From Clostridium sp. K13 (GTDB lineage: Bacteria > Bacillota > Clostridia > Clostridiales > Clostridiaceae): a DNA stretch of 64,000 bases. Location: NCBI RefSeq assembly GCF_019734195.1, contig NZ_JAASHM010000004.1, positions 62,001-126,000 on the forward strand, written 5' to 3'. The notes beneath the pieces were generated by a model. That model had not been told where the DNA came from, searched no databases, and saw only the letters and a list, made by a program, of their open reading frames with translations. The translations under genes were made by a program, and so were the position numbers. Positions 23,198 through 33,861 of the stretch are shown one piece after another. How positions within the stretch are numbered: the first letter of the stretch is position 1; each line of letters starts with the position of its first letter.

Positions 23198-24427
23198 TTA
23201 TAACTCCATCCAATCTAATAGCTTATTTCTATTTATAGCTACCGCTGCTCCCTTAGTTAAAAATTTAAACTTATCTTTAAAACTATATCCACTTGAAAAA
23301 ATACCTGCAAATAAATGATGAATCCATGCTATAGGTGCTAATACCTTAAACTTCTTAGCATAACTATACTTATCAGACATATCATTAATTCTTGGAAAAA
23401 TAAATCTAAAATATCTTTTAATAGCTCCTAAGGTTGCATTGCCATCTTTATCTTCAAAATTAAAAGCAACTTGTGTAGCAAATTGGTTAGCCATTTCCTT
23501 CTTACCATGTACACCTGCTTCAAAAATTTCATCAATTAGAGCCTCTACATATTTTTTATTATTTACACTCTTAACATTTAATTCATCTGGGATTTTCATA
23601 TGAAATAGTTCTTTACATAATAAAAACATAATCAAGCTAAACTTTTCAAAACCATACATTCTAGCCTTCATTATAAAGCTATTCCAATCAATTTCTTCAC
23701 CCTTTTTCTCAACAAGTAAAACAAGATCACAAATCTGTCTTACTCCGAATCCTGTTGCAGCAAGATGTGCTGCCATATGCATGCATAAATGCATAGCTAA
23801 ATCTTCATAAGAAAGTGATAAAGAATTAGCTTTTCCTACATTAACCTTTATTGAATGCTTCCAAACTAATCTTTCATAATGCTCTATTTCACTGCTAAAT
23901 CCATCTCTTTTAAATAAATTCCAATGAACCTCTACTACAGGATATCTACGATGTACTAATGCTATATGATGTGAAGCCTTATGATCCTCTAAAAAAATAT
24001 ATCCCATATCTATTAATATTTCTTTAACTTTCTCAACATCATCTGTATGAACTAAAATATCTGCATCACTCATACTTCTTTGATCTGGTTGAGGATAAAA
24101 GTCTCTTACTACTAAACCCTTAAGCACAATAACAGGTATATCAGCTTCATTAATTTTACTAAGAACTATAGACAAACCTGATATATGTTTAGATTGTTCT
24201 ATTCCAGTATTTATAGCTTTTTTCTTTAATATATTTAATCTTTCTTCACCCAAATCTACAATCAATTCACTTTTACGTAAAGCTATATATATAATTCCTT
24301 CAACCTTATGTTTATTAGCTAATTCTAAAACTTTATCCCAATCAGTATTTTCATACTTATTCTCAACTGTCTTTCCCCTAATTCCAGCAGATAGAATATC
24401 TACAAATTGTCTTTGTGTATTATTCAT
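23198..24427 (-). CDS. Nucleotidyltransferase-family (PF14907-type) protein, RiPP-associated
   Basis: A 409-residue cytoplasmic protein of the NTP_transf_5 type. The active-site region reads IPVIVLKGLVVRDFYP and SMSDADILVHTDDVEKV, with the D-x-D pair of polymerase-beta-like nucleotidyltransferases; the helical remainder includes AMHLCMHMAAHLAATGFGVR. Family members recur in lasso clusters with HprK-like kinases; one in the pseudomycoidin pathway (PsmN) is reported to add hexoses to the phosphorylated C-terminus. It is therefore a candidate second-step tailoring enzyme here. RBS GGAGG; monocistronic, 300 bp upstream of P6. Confidence 0.8.
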   Translation of the reverse strand: MNNTQRQFVDILSAGIRGKTVENKYENTDWDKVLELANKHKVEGIIYIALRKSELIVDLGEERLNILKKKAINTGIEQSKHISGLSIVLSKINEADIPVIVLKGLVVRDFYPQPDQRSMSDADILVHTDDVEKVKEILIDMGYIFLEDHKASHHIALVHRRYPVVEVHWNLFKRDGFSSEIEHYERLVWKHSIKVNVGKANSLSLSYEDLAMHLCMHMAAHLAATGFGVRQICDLVLLVEKKGEEIDWNSFIMKARMYGFEKFSLIMFLLCKELFHMKIPDELNVKSVNNKKYVEALIDEIFEAGVHGKKEMANQFATQVAFNFEDKDGNATLGAIKRYFRFIFPRINDMSDKYSYAKKFKVLAPIAWIHHLFAGIFSSGYSFKDKFKFLTKGAAVAINRNKLLDWMEL

Positions 24428-24596
24428 ATCATTACCTCCTAAAACCCACTTTATTAAATCCCATCATTTTACTTATTTTCACAATAATCCATTTCCCATT
24501 ATACCAATTTATTACTTTTTTGTACACTTGAATATTGATAATATATATCAATAAATTAAAATACTTATAAATTTATTCTATAAAATAAAAAAGAAC

Positions 24597-24628
24597 TTTT
24601 AAGATAACCTATATTAGTAATCTTAAAA
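24597..24628 (-). terminator. Terminator after the metallophosphoesterase gene
   Basis: TTTTAAGAT (24597-24605) with ATCTTAAAA (24620-24628), followed on the minus strand by TTCTTTTTTA. Confidence 0.6.
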
Positions 24629-24650
24629 ATCCTTCATATTTGTAATTAAT

Positions 24651-25517
24651 CTACTTACTCTTTAAAGTTATTAGTGAAATTTCTGGCTTATTAAATATCC
24701 TTAATTCACTAGAAGATATACCTATTCCTCTATTAACTATCATAGTAGTCTCATTAACCTTAAACTTTCCTGCATCATATTTAGGAAAATACCCATCCTC
24801 TGGAGATGCAATCCCAACACCTATTATAGGTATTCTAACTATTCCACCATGCATATGACCTGATAATACTAAATCTGCTCCCCATTCACCATATTCTTCT
24901 ATAAATAATGGGTTATGAGCTAATAATATATTGAATTTTTCAGAATCCACTTCTAGCAATGTATCATTAACATAATTATTATCAAGTTGCTCTCTAGTAA
25001 CATATAATCCTGTTGGAGGATCTAATGGAATATCTATTTCGTATAAATTAATACATTGTGAATCTTTACTTATTTCAACATAATTATTCTTTATAAAGGT
25101 TACACCTAATTGTTCTATACTACTTAGAACTGCTCCATATTCTTCTGCCTTTAATATTTCTGCTAATTCTTCATGGTTTCCATTAACATAATACATAGGA
25201 GCCACATCAGCTAATGAAGTAATTAATTTTTCAAGCTCTCCTATATTTTCAACTTCCCAACTTATCATATCTCCAGTCATTACAATTATATCTGGCTTAA
25301 GACCTTTTATTTTACTTATTATTATTTCTGTTGTATCTTTATAACCACTACTATGAAAATCTGATAATTGAACTATTTTAAAATTATTAAACTTTTCTGG
25401 TATTTTTTCATTAGATATTGTATATTTTGTAATATCTACCTTTCCTAATAAATAAAAAATAATAACTATAGCTATTAAAATCACACATAATAATATTCTT
25501 AAATTCTTCTTCCCCAT
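24651..25517 (-). CDS. Membrane-anchored calcineurin-like metallophosphoesterase (YkuE/YaeI type)
   Basis: About 288 residues: a single N-terminal hydrophobic anchor (about 5-25) then a metallophosphoesterase domain outside the membrane. Metal-site motifs are complete: QLSDFHS, VMTGDMI, YYVNGNHE, LLAHNP, LSGHMHGG. The family hydrolyses phosphate esters or diesters such as lipid-linked substrates; the substrate here is unknown. The ATG at 25517 is preferred because GGGGGG lies five bases upstream; an ATG four codons earlier has a poor RBS. It stands between the RiPP and surface-protein regions with no operon partner. Confidence 0.85.
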   Translation of the reverse strand: MGKKNLRILLCVILIAIVIIFYLLGKVDITKYTISNEKIPEKFNNFKIVQLSDFHSSGYKDTTEIIISKIKGLKPDIIVMTGDMISWEVENIGELEKLITSLADVAPMYYVNGNHEELAEILKAEEYGAVLSSIEQLGVTFIKNNYVEISKDSQCINLYEIDIPLDPPTGLYVTREQLDNNYVNDTLLEVDSEKFNILLAHNPLFIEEYGEWGADLVLSGHMHGGIVRIPIIGVGIASPEDGYFPKYDAGKFKVNETTMIVNRGIGISSSELRIFNKPEISLITLKSK

Positions 25518-25540
25518 ATTACCCCCCATAAATAACTCAT

Positions 25541-25868
25541 CTATAATTTTATCATGTATGGAAGCTTATATATATGATACCTTATAGCTACTTTATAATA
25601 GTACTATTCTAAATTAATACACCATTTAAAACTACTTGTTTTTATACTATATTCTAATACCATTACTTAATTTAAATTACTCCCATTTGGTAATTATATA
25701 CATATTTTCATCTAGTATACTATTACTTTAATATACTGATTTATTAACCCTCAACTTCCTATTATGTTATATCCAAATAAAATTAATATCCACATTAAAA
25801 TATCCATTTAAAGGAAATACAAATTAAATATCTAATTATATATTTAGGAAATAAAAAAGGAGTGTTAT
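25541..25868. other. Divergent spacer
   Basis: About 330 bp AT-rich between the phosphoesterase and the first beta-helix gene. No clear promoter or RNA structure stood out. Confidence 0.35.
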
Positions 25869-28577
25869 ATGAAAAAATTTAATTTTAAAAAACATAGGCT
25901 ATTTATATTAATATTAATTCCGCTTCTTATAGTTTTATCACTTTTAACTATATCTATATTAAATAATCTTCCAATTTCAATTTCTACTAAAGATAACCTT
26001 TCTAGAGAAATAAATATAAATGAAGTACCCTATATATCTACTTATTATATAGAACCAAAGGTTGCTCCTAATGAAGATGTAATAATAGACTTTTATGTAA
26101 CAGACTACTATCACAAAGAATACACAGATGAAGATACTTCAGAAACCTTTACTATAACAGTTAAAATAGATGGTAAAAAAAATATAGTTAAAAAGAATAT
26201 TAAAGCTGGAGATAATTCTATTAATATAGGTAGTTTTAAAACCACTGGAGAACAGAAATTTTCTATTATAGCTACTGATAAATATGGTCGTAATTCCCAT
26301 GAGCTTTTCAACTTTTTCTTAGTTGAAGATTCTAAGGAAAAAGAAAAATCATCTAAAGAGTATGTTATGAGTAAAGATGATTTACTTAAATATAATATTA
26401 AAAATACAGATACTTATGAAAACAAATATATTGCAACTCTTAATTTAGATGAACCTACACCTGAAACAGTTAAAGCTGAACTTGAAAAAGTAGCAGCTAC
26501 TATTACTCCTAAATCTAATTCATATACTTGCATAATTGCAGATACTATTGGTAATGGGGAACCTGGTAACTGGTGGGGTGAAACTATTGTTAAGTATTCA
26601 GATGACTATAATAAAGAAAATGTAATGCAAGAAGCTTATAATACAAGAGAAGGTCTTCAAAAACTTCTTGATGATGTTAAATTTCAAGGTTATACCTCTA
26701 TTAAACTGTTACCTGGAACTTATAGAATTGATCACTCCGACTCTATATGGGTTCCTTCTGACTTTACTGTTGATATGAATGGTTCAACTATAAAATTAAA
26801 TCAGTTTGCTGGTGATAAAGCCTTGATGATAACACTTAATAATACTTATTATTCTCATGTTATTAATGGAACTATTGAAGGTGATTATTACAGCCATGAT
26901 TATGCTAACTCTCCTAATAATTCTGAATGGGTAATGGGAATCAGTATTGGTAGTGAAGCTAAATACAGCTCTTTTGAAAATCTAACTGTAAAAGACATTA
27001 CTGGCTACGGTGGTGGTAATGGCATTGCTAATTCTAGAGATGAAAGCTTAGGATATACTTATCTTTATCCAACCCCAATTGGTGATAGTTTTAAGTTAGG
27101 CGATATTAATAAAGATACTGGTGAAGCTATTGACTCCACTAATAGAACAACTTCTGATTTTATTTCTATTGATGGCTATGATGGAATTGGATATCTCTCT
27201 GTTAGTAGATACTTAGGATATCAGGGTAATCCTTGCAATACTTGGAACATGATTGCTCATTTTTATGATGGAGAACAGAAGTATATATCTTCTGTTGATA
27301 GTTATTTTTATAGGCGAATTGGAGTTCCTGATGGTGCTAAATACATGAAGGTTACTATTTTAGAAGAAAGCTATCCTAATGATTTATCTATTCAGTATTT
27401 TAGAATACCTACTCATTGTGCTTTCAAAAATGTTAAGTTTGAAAATTGTAGAGCCGTAGGATTAGCTCAAGCTGCTATGAAGGATATGCTTGTTGAAAAT
27501 TGTGAATTTACAAAATGTGGACAGTCCTCTGCAAGATGTGCATATGATGCTGAAGATGGTTGGGATATGATGCAGGATGTTACTTTTAGAGATCTTAATT
27601 TTTATAATAATCCTAATAATGATTTTTTAACTTGTGCTGGACATAATTTTGTTATTGAAAATATGAAAGGTGGTAAAGTCTACTTCTGGGAACGTACTAA
27701 TTCTTATGTTGTTAGAAACTCTGATAATATTGCTGGTTCTAATTTAGGACATGCAACTAGGCAACGTAGTGGCTATGTTAGATTTTATGATAATACTATT
27801 AATGGAAATATAAGTATTGGTGCTGCTGAAGAAAATGATGATTGGAACCTTACTGTTAAGGATTGTAATATTAATGGTAGAGCTGAAAACACTATTGATA
27901 CCGGGTTATATCTAAGATGTAATATTGATAAGTTAAGTAATGACGATAATACTTGGAATACAGCTTTAGGAAATGGAAATTTTAAAGATTGCATCATTAG
28001 AAATAAAAGTGGTGAAAATATGGGCGGAGTCTATGAGAATTGTAGCTTTCAAAATATTAGCGGAAATATTCATGGAGCTTTTAACATTAGTAATAGTGCT
28101 ATAAACAGTTGGAGTACTTATGCTGGTAGTTATGACCCTAATTATACTTTTACCAATTGTAAACTTAATAAATTTGAAATTACCTTTGGTTATTGGCATC
28201 AAGGGGCCACTACTTTATTTGATAATTGTACTATTAATAATGATGATTTTTTATTGAAATTACCTAATTATAGTATGAAACAACCTATAAATATAATTAA
28301 TTCCTCTTTTACTTCTAGTGGTGAAAATGGTATGGTTGAATTTTATGATGATAGAACTGGTGGCTCTGCTGGTAAATTAGTAGAACAGGATATGCTTACT
28401 ATTGAAAATAATAAAGTAAGCCTTGATAATTCTCAGTATGTTATTAGTGGTATTGGTAAGGATACTGTTAATAATATTAATATTACTTTTAGGAATAATG
28501 AATTATTATCTAAGAAATTAAAGCTTTATGATGAAGAATGTAAGGAATGTGAAAATATAAAAATCATTGAAAAATAA
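25869..28577 (+). CDS. Membrane-anchored parallel beta-helix surface protein (pectate-lyase-like)
   Basis: A 902-residue protein. An uncleaved-looking signal anchor spans about 11-33. Residues about 50-150 form a beta-sandwich-like domain (EVPYISTYYIEPKVAPNEDV, TDEDTSETFTITVKIDG). From about 260 to the end lies a right-handed beta-helix region with many short repeats rich in Asn and Gly (GTIEGDYYSHDY, NLTVKDITGYGGGNGI, CEFTKCGQSSARCAYDAEDG, NCSFQNISGN). Beta-helix folds of this kind include pectate lyases and phage depolymerases; no catalytic set can be named. The paralogue at 29805 shares the sandwich and helix. Adjacent to the exopolysaccharide genes, it may bind or trim surface glycan. Confidence 0.8.
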   Translation: MKKFNFKKHRLFILILIPLLIVLSLLTISILNNLPISISTKDNLSREININEVPYISTYYIEPKVAPNEDVIIDFYVTDYYHKEYTDEDTSETFTITVKIDGKKNIVKKNIKAGDNSINIGSFKTTGEQKFSIIATDKYGRNSHELFNFFLVEDSKEKEKSSKEYVMSKDDLLKYNIKNTDTYENKYIATLNLDEPTPETVKAELEKVAATITPKSNSYTCIIADTIGNGEPGNWWGETIVKYSDDYNKENVMQEAYNTREGLQKLLDDVKFQGYTSIKLLPGTYRIDHSDSIWVPSDFTVDMNGSTIKLNQFAGDKALMITLNNTYYSHVINGTIEGDYYSHDYANSPNNSEWVMGISIGSEAKYSSFENLTVKDITGYGGGNGIANSRDESLGYTYLYPTPIGDSFKLGDINKDTGEAIDSTNRTTSDFISIDGYDGIGYLSVSRYLGYQGNPCNTWNMIAHFYDGEQKYISSVDSYFYRRIGVPDGAKYMKVTILEESYPNDLSIQYFRIPTHCAFKNVKFENCRAVGLAQAAMKDMLVENCEFTKCGQSSARCAYDAEDGWDMMQDVTFRDLNFYNNPNNDFLTCAGHNFVIENMKGGKVYFWERTNSYVVRNSDNIAGSNLGHATRQRSGYVRFYDNTINGNISIGAAEENDDWNLTVKDCNINGRAENTIDTGLYLRCNIDKLSNDDNTWNTALGNGNFKDCIIRNKSGENMGGVYENCSFQNISGNIHGAFNISNSAINSWSTYAGSYDPNYTFTNCKLNKFEITFGYWHQGATTLFDNCTINNDDFLLKLPNYSMKQPINIINSSFTSSGENGMVEFYDDRTGGSAGKLVEQDMLTIENNKVSLDNSQYVISGIGKDTVNNINITFRNNELLSKKLKLYDEECKECENIKIIEK

Positions 28578-28585
28578 TTAATACT

Positions 28586-28631
28586 AATTAACCCACACTT
28601 GTCTAAGTACAAAACAATATGTGGGTTAATT
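28586..28631. terminator. Bidirectional terminator
   Basis: AATTAACCCACA (28586-28597) with TGTGGGTTAATT (28620-28631), between convergent genes. Confidence 0.75.
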
Positions 28632-28633
28632 AT

Positions 28634-29640
28634 TTATAAAGTTCTAGACTTATTTATATTCTTACTTAGCCTTACTACATCTATTAAAAGATAAAATTTT
28701 TCGCATATCTTTTTTAGTCCTATAGCTGTTAATATAGAAATTACTAATGTCATTATTGTATTAACCATAAAAATATTAGTTAATCCCATAACTCTTAATG
28801 GTCCTACTACGTACATATAATGAACTAAATAAATTTCAAAACTTATTGAATCAAAAAAATTTATAACTTTATTTTCTTTAACATTTCTGCACATATAAAT
28901 AAAGATATAGAATATACAAAATGCTATTAAACCTTGTGTATATCCAACAATAATAACATTATATAATATAGAATTATCAAATAATACCCTAGTACCTATT
29001 CTTAAAATACCACTTATTCCAGCTAAGACTAATGAAATAAACATTAATTTCGTTGATATTATTATTTTTCCTTTATCCCCTACAATATAAGCTATAATAT
29101 ACAATAATATATATATTAGATATATTCCTAATTGCGTATTTATAAAATATGATGTCATTAACTGCAATAAAACTCCTATGGAAATATAAATAATTAAGTT
29201 TTTATTGCTTATTTTAGTTTTATATTTATTTAATATTGGTGTAATTAAGTAACAAATCATAATTATTGTAAGATACCATAAATGTTCAGCTCCATGAATA
29301 TATATTTGAAACCCTTGTAAATTAAATATATATGCTATCCAATTCGATATTTTTATATTATTACCTATTACTAAGTTTATAATTAATAAAAATACCATAA
29401 AAAATACATAGGAATTAATATACGCTTTGCCCTTTTTATAATCCACTTAAAATATTCTTCTTTAATTTCTTTTTTTCCATATAAATAGCCTGATATTATA
29501 ATAAATATAGAAACCCCTACATTTAAAAATTGAGCAGTCATATTTATATATACATTATTATGTTCTTGTACTATATGACAAGCGAGTATTAATATCATAG
29601 CAAAAACTCTTAAATAAGATATGAATTCTCTATCTTTCAC
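28634..29640 (-). pseudogene. Acyltransferase 3 family membrane protein, frameshifted
   Basis: Two overlapping frames together give one OafA-like acyltransferase: the first holds REFISYLRVFAMILILACHI and VGVSIFIIISGYLYGKK, the second continues as VFLLIINLVIGNN, GAEHLWYLTIIMICYLITPI and eight or so more membrane helices. The switch falls at a run of six T (minus strand, about 29400-29408); one extra T would restore IPMYFFMVFLLIINLV. Such enzymes O-acylate surface sugars, consistent with the nearby glycan locus. Start at GTG 29640 fits the RBS GGGGAGGGG better than the ATG at 29646. It may be truly inactive, phase-variable or a consensus error. Confidence 0.75.
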
Positions 29641-29804
29641 TTTCATCCCCCTCCCCAATATATAATATCTCTTTACATTATATCATACATATTTTACCTT
29701 TTTTAAATGTATTTCATATATTTACAATAAAGAAATTCAGATTAGTTTCAAAATTAAAATTTTTTCATATTATGTAATATAAAACAAAAGAAAGGAGTAT
29801 ATAA

Positions 29805-32800
29805 ATGAGCACCCTATATGAAGTTTCAAGCTTAATGTCTCTTGTAATGAGTGAACCTAATATATTTTCTCAAGTCTTAGGAGTTCTTAATCAAGGTAAT
29901 CAAATTGATATTTTAAGCATTTCTGGATTTTGGGCAAATTTCAAATATAATAATAACAATGCTTATGTAAAAAAAGTAATTTAAAAATAGTAAATAGTGA
30001 ATCTACTGAAGTAAAAGGTTCAATAACATTGAAATATGTTGATATAAGTACAAGCACTAATATTTATGAATCCAAAACTATTGAAAACTTGACTTTAGTC
30101 ACTTATACCTATGGAGCAATTAACATTTCTGGCTATTCATTAAATGATAATGAAATAAAAATAGTTACTATAACAGAATCATCTCCAAATGCAACAATTA
30201 CTTTTAAATATACAGAAATATTAGGGACTGTAACTGTTAAATATATTGATAACTCTTCTTTAGCTGAATTATTGGCCACTGATACCTTTACCGATTTAAA
30301 GTTAGGTACCTATAGCTACAATTCTAAGGATATCTTTGGCTACTCCCTAGTAAATGATTCTACTCAAACAGTAGAATTAACTGATACTAACCATGATGTA
30401 GAAATTGAATTTAAATATAATGAATTATTGGGCAGTATCACTATTAAATATCTTGATTCCTCATCTCTAAATGAAATTGATACTCCAACTGTAATTTCCA
30501 ATTTATCTTTAGGAACCTATTCATATACTGCTAAATCATTAGAAGGATATGATGTTATTGGATATTCTAGCCAAAGTGTTACTTTAAATGATACTAACCT
30601 TAATCCTATAATTTCTTTTAATTATTCTATAAAATCAGGTAATATTACTATTCAATATTTAGATTCCTCTACCTTAGCTGAGATTCATCCTTCAACTACA
30701 ATAAGTAATATAGCATTAGGTAGCTATACTTATGATGCTATATATATTGATAACTATGAAGTTGATGGTGATTCTAGTATTTCTACTACTTTGACAACTA
30801 CTGATCCTAATCAGACTATATCTTTTAAATATAATGAAATTGAAATTCCTGAAGATTTAAATTGGAATGAAGTGCCTTATATTTCAACTTATTATATTAA
30901 ACCTGTAGTTAAACCTGGTGAAGAAGTGTTTATTGATTACTATATTACTGATTACTATTATAAAGAATATCTTGAAGAAGATTATAGTGAAACTTTTACT
31001 GTTACTGTTAGAGTTGAAGGTCAAGATGATAAATTGTATCATTACTTGAAAGCTGGGGATCATCAAGTAAGCTTAGGTAGTTTTAATAATGAGGGTGAAC
31101 AAAAATTTTCCATTCTTTGTACTGATAAGTACGGTAGAAATTCACATGAATTGTTTAATTTTTTCTTAGTTCAAGATGACATTGAAATTAGGGAATATGT
31201 TATGACTGAAGATGACTTAAAGGCTTATAATATTAAGAATACTGATAATTATGAGGTTAAAAAAATTATTGATTTATCTTCATTAACAACTAAAAATAGT
31301 ACTACTGTTAAAACTGCCTTAATTGAAGTTGCATCAAGTATTATTCCTAAATCTAAGACTTATGTTTGCATAATTGCTGATACTACTGGAGATGGAAATC
31401 CAAATAATTGGTGGAAAGAAAATCAAGTTGTATATGCTAGCGATTATGATAAAGATACAGTATTGCGAGAAAGTACTAATACCAGAAAAGGAATTCAACA
31501 ACTTTTAGATGATAAAAAAGAGGCTGGATATAATAAATCAATACTACTACCTGGAACTTATAGAATTGACCATCAACAACAAATTTATATCCCACCTGAA
31601 TTTACTTTAGATATGAATGGTGCTACTTTAAAACAAAATCAATTTGCTGGTTCTAGTTCATTAATGGTTGAAATTAATAATACTACTAATTCACATGTAA
31701 TTAATGGCTCTTTTGAAGGAGATTATTATAGTCATGACTATGAAAACTCTCCAAATAACTCAGAATGGCCTATGTCCATTAGTCTAGGTGGTGAAACTAA
31801 ATATTGCTCATATGAAAATATAAATATTAAAGATATTACAGGATATGGTTCCGGAAATGGAATTGCTAAATCTAGAGATGGTAAATTAGGATATACCTAT
31901 TCTTCATTTAAGGAATTAGGTAATGCTTTTAAACTTGGGGATATAGATAAAAAAACTGGTGAATCAATTAACTCAACAACAAGAGTATCTACTGATTTTA
32001 TTGATATATCAATTTATTCTTCTATTGGCTATATAACTATTGGAGCATATCTAGGATATCAAGGAAATAATTGTGGAACATGGAATATAATTCTCCACTT
32101 CTATGATTCTAATAAACTATTTATAAAGTCTACTGATGGATTTATATATCGTCGTATAGGTGTTCCTTCAAATACTAAGTATGCAAAAATAACCATATTA
32201 AATGTAGTTTATCCAACAAGTTTATGTCTTTATTATTTTAGGATTCCAACTCATTGCTCATTCAAAAATATAAAATTTGAAAATTGCAGATGTGTTGGCA
32301 TAGCTCAATCTGCTATGAACGATATGTTGGTTGAATCTTGTGAATTTTCAAGATGTGGACAAACTGCTGCAACTTGTGCCTACGATGCTGAAGATGGCTG
32401 GGATATGATGCAAGATGTAACCATATTAAATAATTATTTTCATGATAATCCAAATAATGATTTTCTAACTTGTGCAGGACATAATTTCATAGTAGATGGT
32501 CAAAATAGTGGAAAAATTTATATTTGGGAACGCACGAGATCCTTAATTATTAAAAACTGTTCAAATGTTAATATTACTTTGCAATCCGGTGGAGTTAATA
32601 CACTAATAAAACATGGTGTATATAGGATATACAATAATAAATTTACTGATGGTACTGTTGCTAATAACTTATCAAAAAATAATACTTGTATAGGCTCCTT
32701 AGCCGGAATAGTGACTGCATCAACTTTAGGTGGATTAAGTAATGGTAAATATACTAATTGTATAATAAAAATTTCTACAGAACTCCTAGGTTATTTATCT

Positions 32801-33388
32801 AATATTACAATGATTGACTGTAAACTTATTCCAAATCCATCTTTTTTAAATAGATACTCACTCTCATTTAACAATGGTCACTTAGATAGTTACTATTTTA
32901 AAAATTGTATTTTTAGTGGTAAATCAAAATTAAATAATCATAACGGCTTTTATTGTGGTAAATTTATAAATTGCAATTTTGAAGATACTTCTATAATTCC
33001 TAATGTTCAAGCTAATTCTGATGATATTATTTACTTTGAAGATTGTACCTTAAACTATTCAAAAAATAATCTTATTTATTATTCTCCTTTTGCTTATACT
33101 AAAGGTACTAATACCAATATACAATTTAAAAATTGTAATATTAATAATATTGATAGCAATACTAAATCCCTTATATATGCTTATGCAAAACCCAATGGCA
33201 CTTGCTCTTTTGAAAACTGTATATTTAATATACCTTCTAGCCTAATTATTTTTGATGGTGTTTCATTTTATAAAGAATATATAGAAAACTATATTGTTAA
33301 GTTTATAAACTCTTCACTTAACGATACTAATATATTAATTAGTGACTCTTATAAAAGTAATACTAATATAAGAATTATTATTAGTTAG
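29805..33388 (+). pseudogene. SH3b + MucBP-like repeats + beta-helix surface protein, frameshifted
   Basis: Frame one starts at ATG 29805 (RBS AAAGGAG) and encodes an SH3b-like domain (VLGVLNQGNQIDILSISGFW, NFKYNNNNAYVKK), stopping at 29982. The other frame is open from 29957 and continues SNLKIVNSESTEVKG, so one missing A in the A7 run near 29969-29975 explains the break. Then come four MucBP-like repeats of about 70 residues (starting near 30017, 30227, 30434 and 30641; e.g. GSITLKYVD, TVTVKYIDN, SITIKYLDS, NITIQYLDS), a beta-sandwich and a long beta-helix shared with the 25869 protein. No signal peptide is seen. The large second frame could still be expressed from TTG 30029 but without a good RBS. 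Confidence 0.75.
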
Positions 33389-33450
33389 CAATGAATAAAG
33401 ATAGTATAATTATTTTGTGTATTTACACTATCCTTATAAACATATTCCTA

Positions 33451-33861
33451 TTATTTACTTTCTTTAAATGTAAAAAATCGTTGTCCAATATAGTTAAAGA
33501 GTACAAATAAAATCATTCCTATTAACATTGCTATATTTTCTTGAAATCTTTTATTGTAATTAATTAAAATTAATCTTATTAATGGCTTTGCAACTCCATA
33601 AGCTATTAAATAGCAAATACAAATATTAACTATAAATTTTTCAAAAGTTTTTATATCTTTTTTATTGCTTTTAAAAGTATATTTGTTATTTAAATAATAA
33701 CTTAATATACTTCCAAAAAAATAATTAGCTACAGATGAAATCCAATAATTAGCATCAAAAAAATTATAAAATAGAAACATTATAACTGTTCCAAACATAG
33801 TGTTAATAATACCTACTATTATAAACTTTAAAAATATCTTATCAAATATTTTAACTAACAT
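33451..33861 (-). CDS. GtrA-family membrane protein
   Basis: A 136-residue protein with four transmembrane helices (FLKFIIVGIINTMFGTVIMF, SVANYFFGSILSYYLNNKYT, FIVNICICYLIAYG, IAMLIGMILFVLFNYIGQRF). GtrA-like proteins are thought to flip undecaprenyl-phosphate-linked sugars made by GtrB-type enzymes. Start is ATG 33861, which overlaps the GtrB-like stop (ATGTTAG), so translation is coupled. It is the last gene of the long glycan operon. Confidence 0.82.
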   Translation of the reverse strand: MLVKIFDKIFLKFIIVGIINTMFGTVIMFLFYNFFDANYWISSVANYFFGSILSYYLNNKYTFKSNKKDIKTFEKFIVNICICYLIAYGVAKPLIRLILINYNKRFQENIAMLIGMILFVLFNYIGQRFFTFKESK

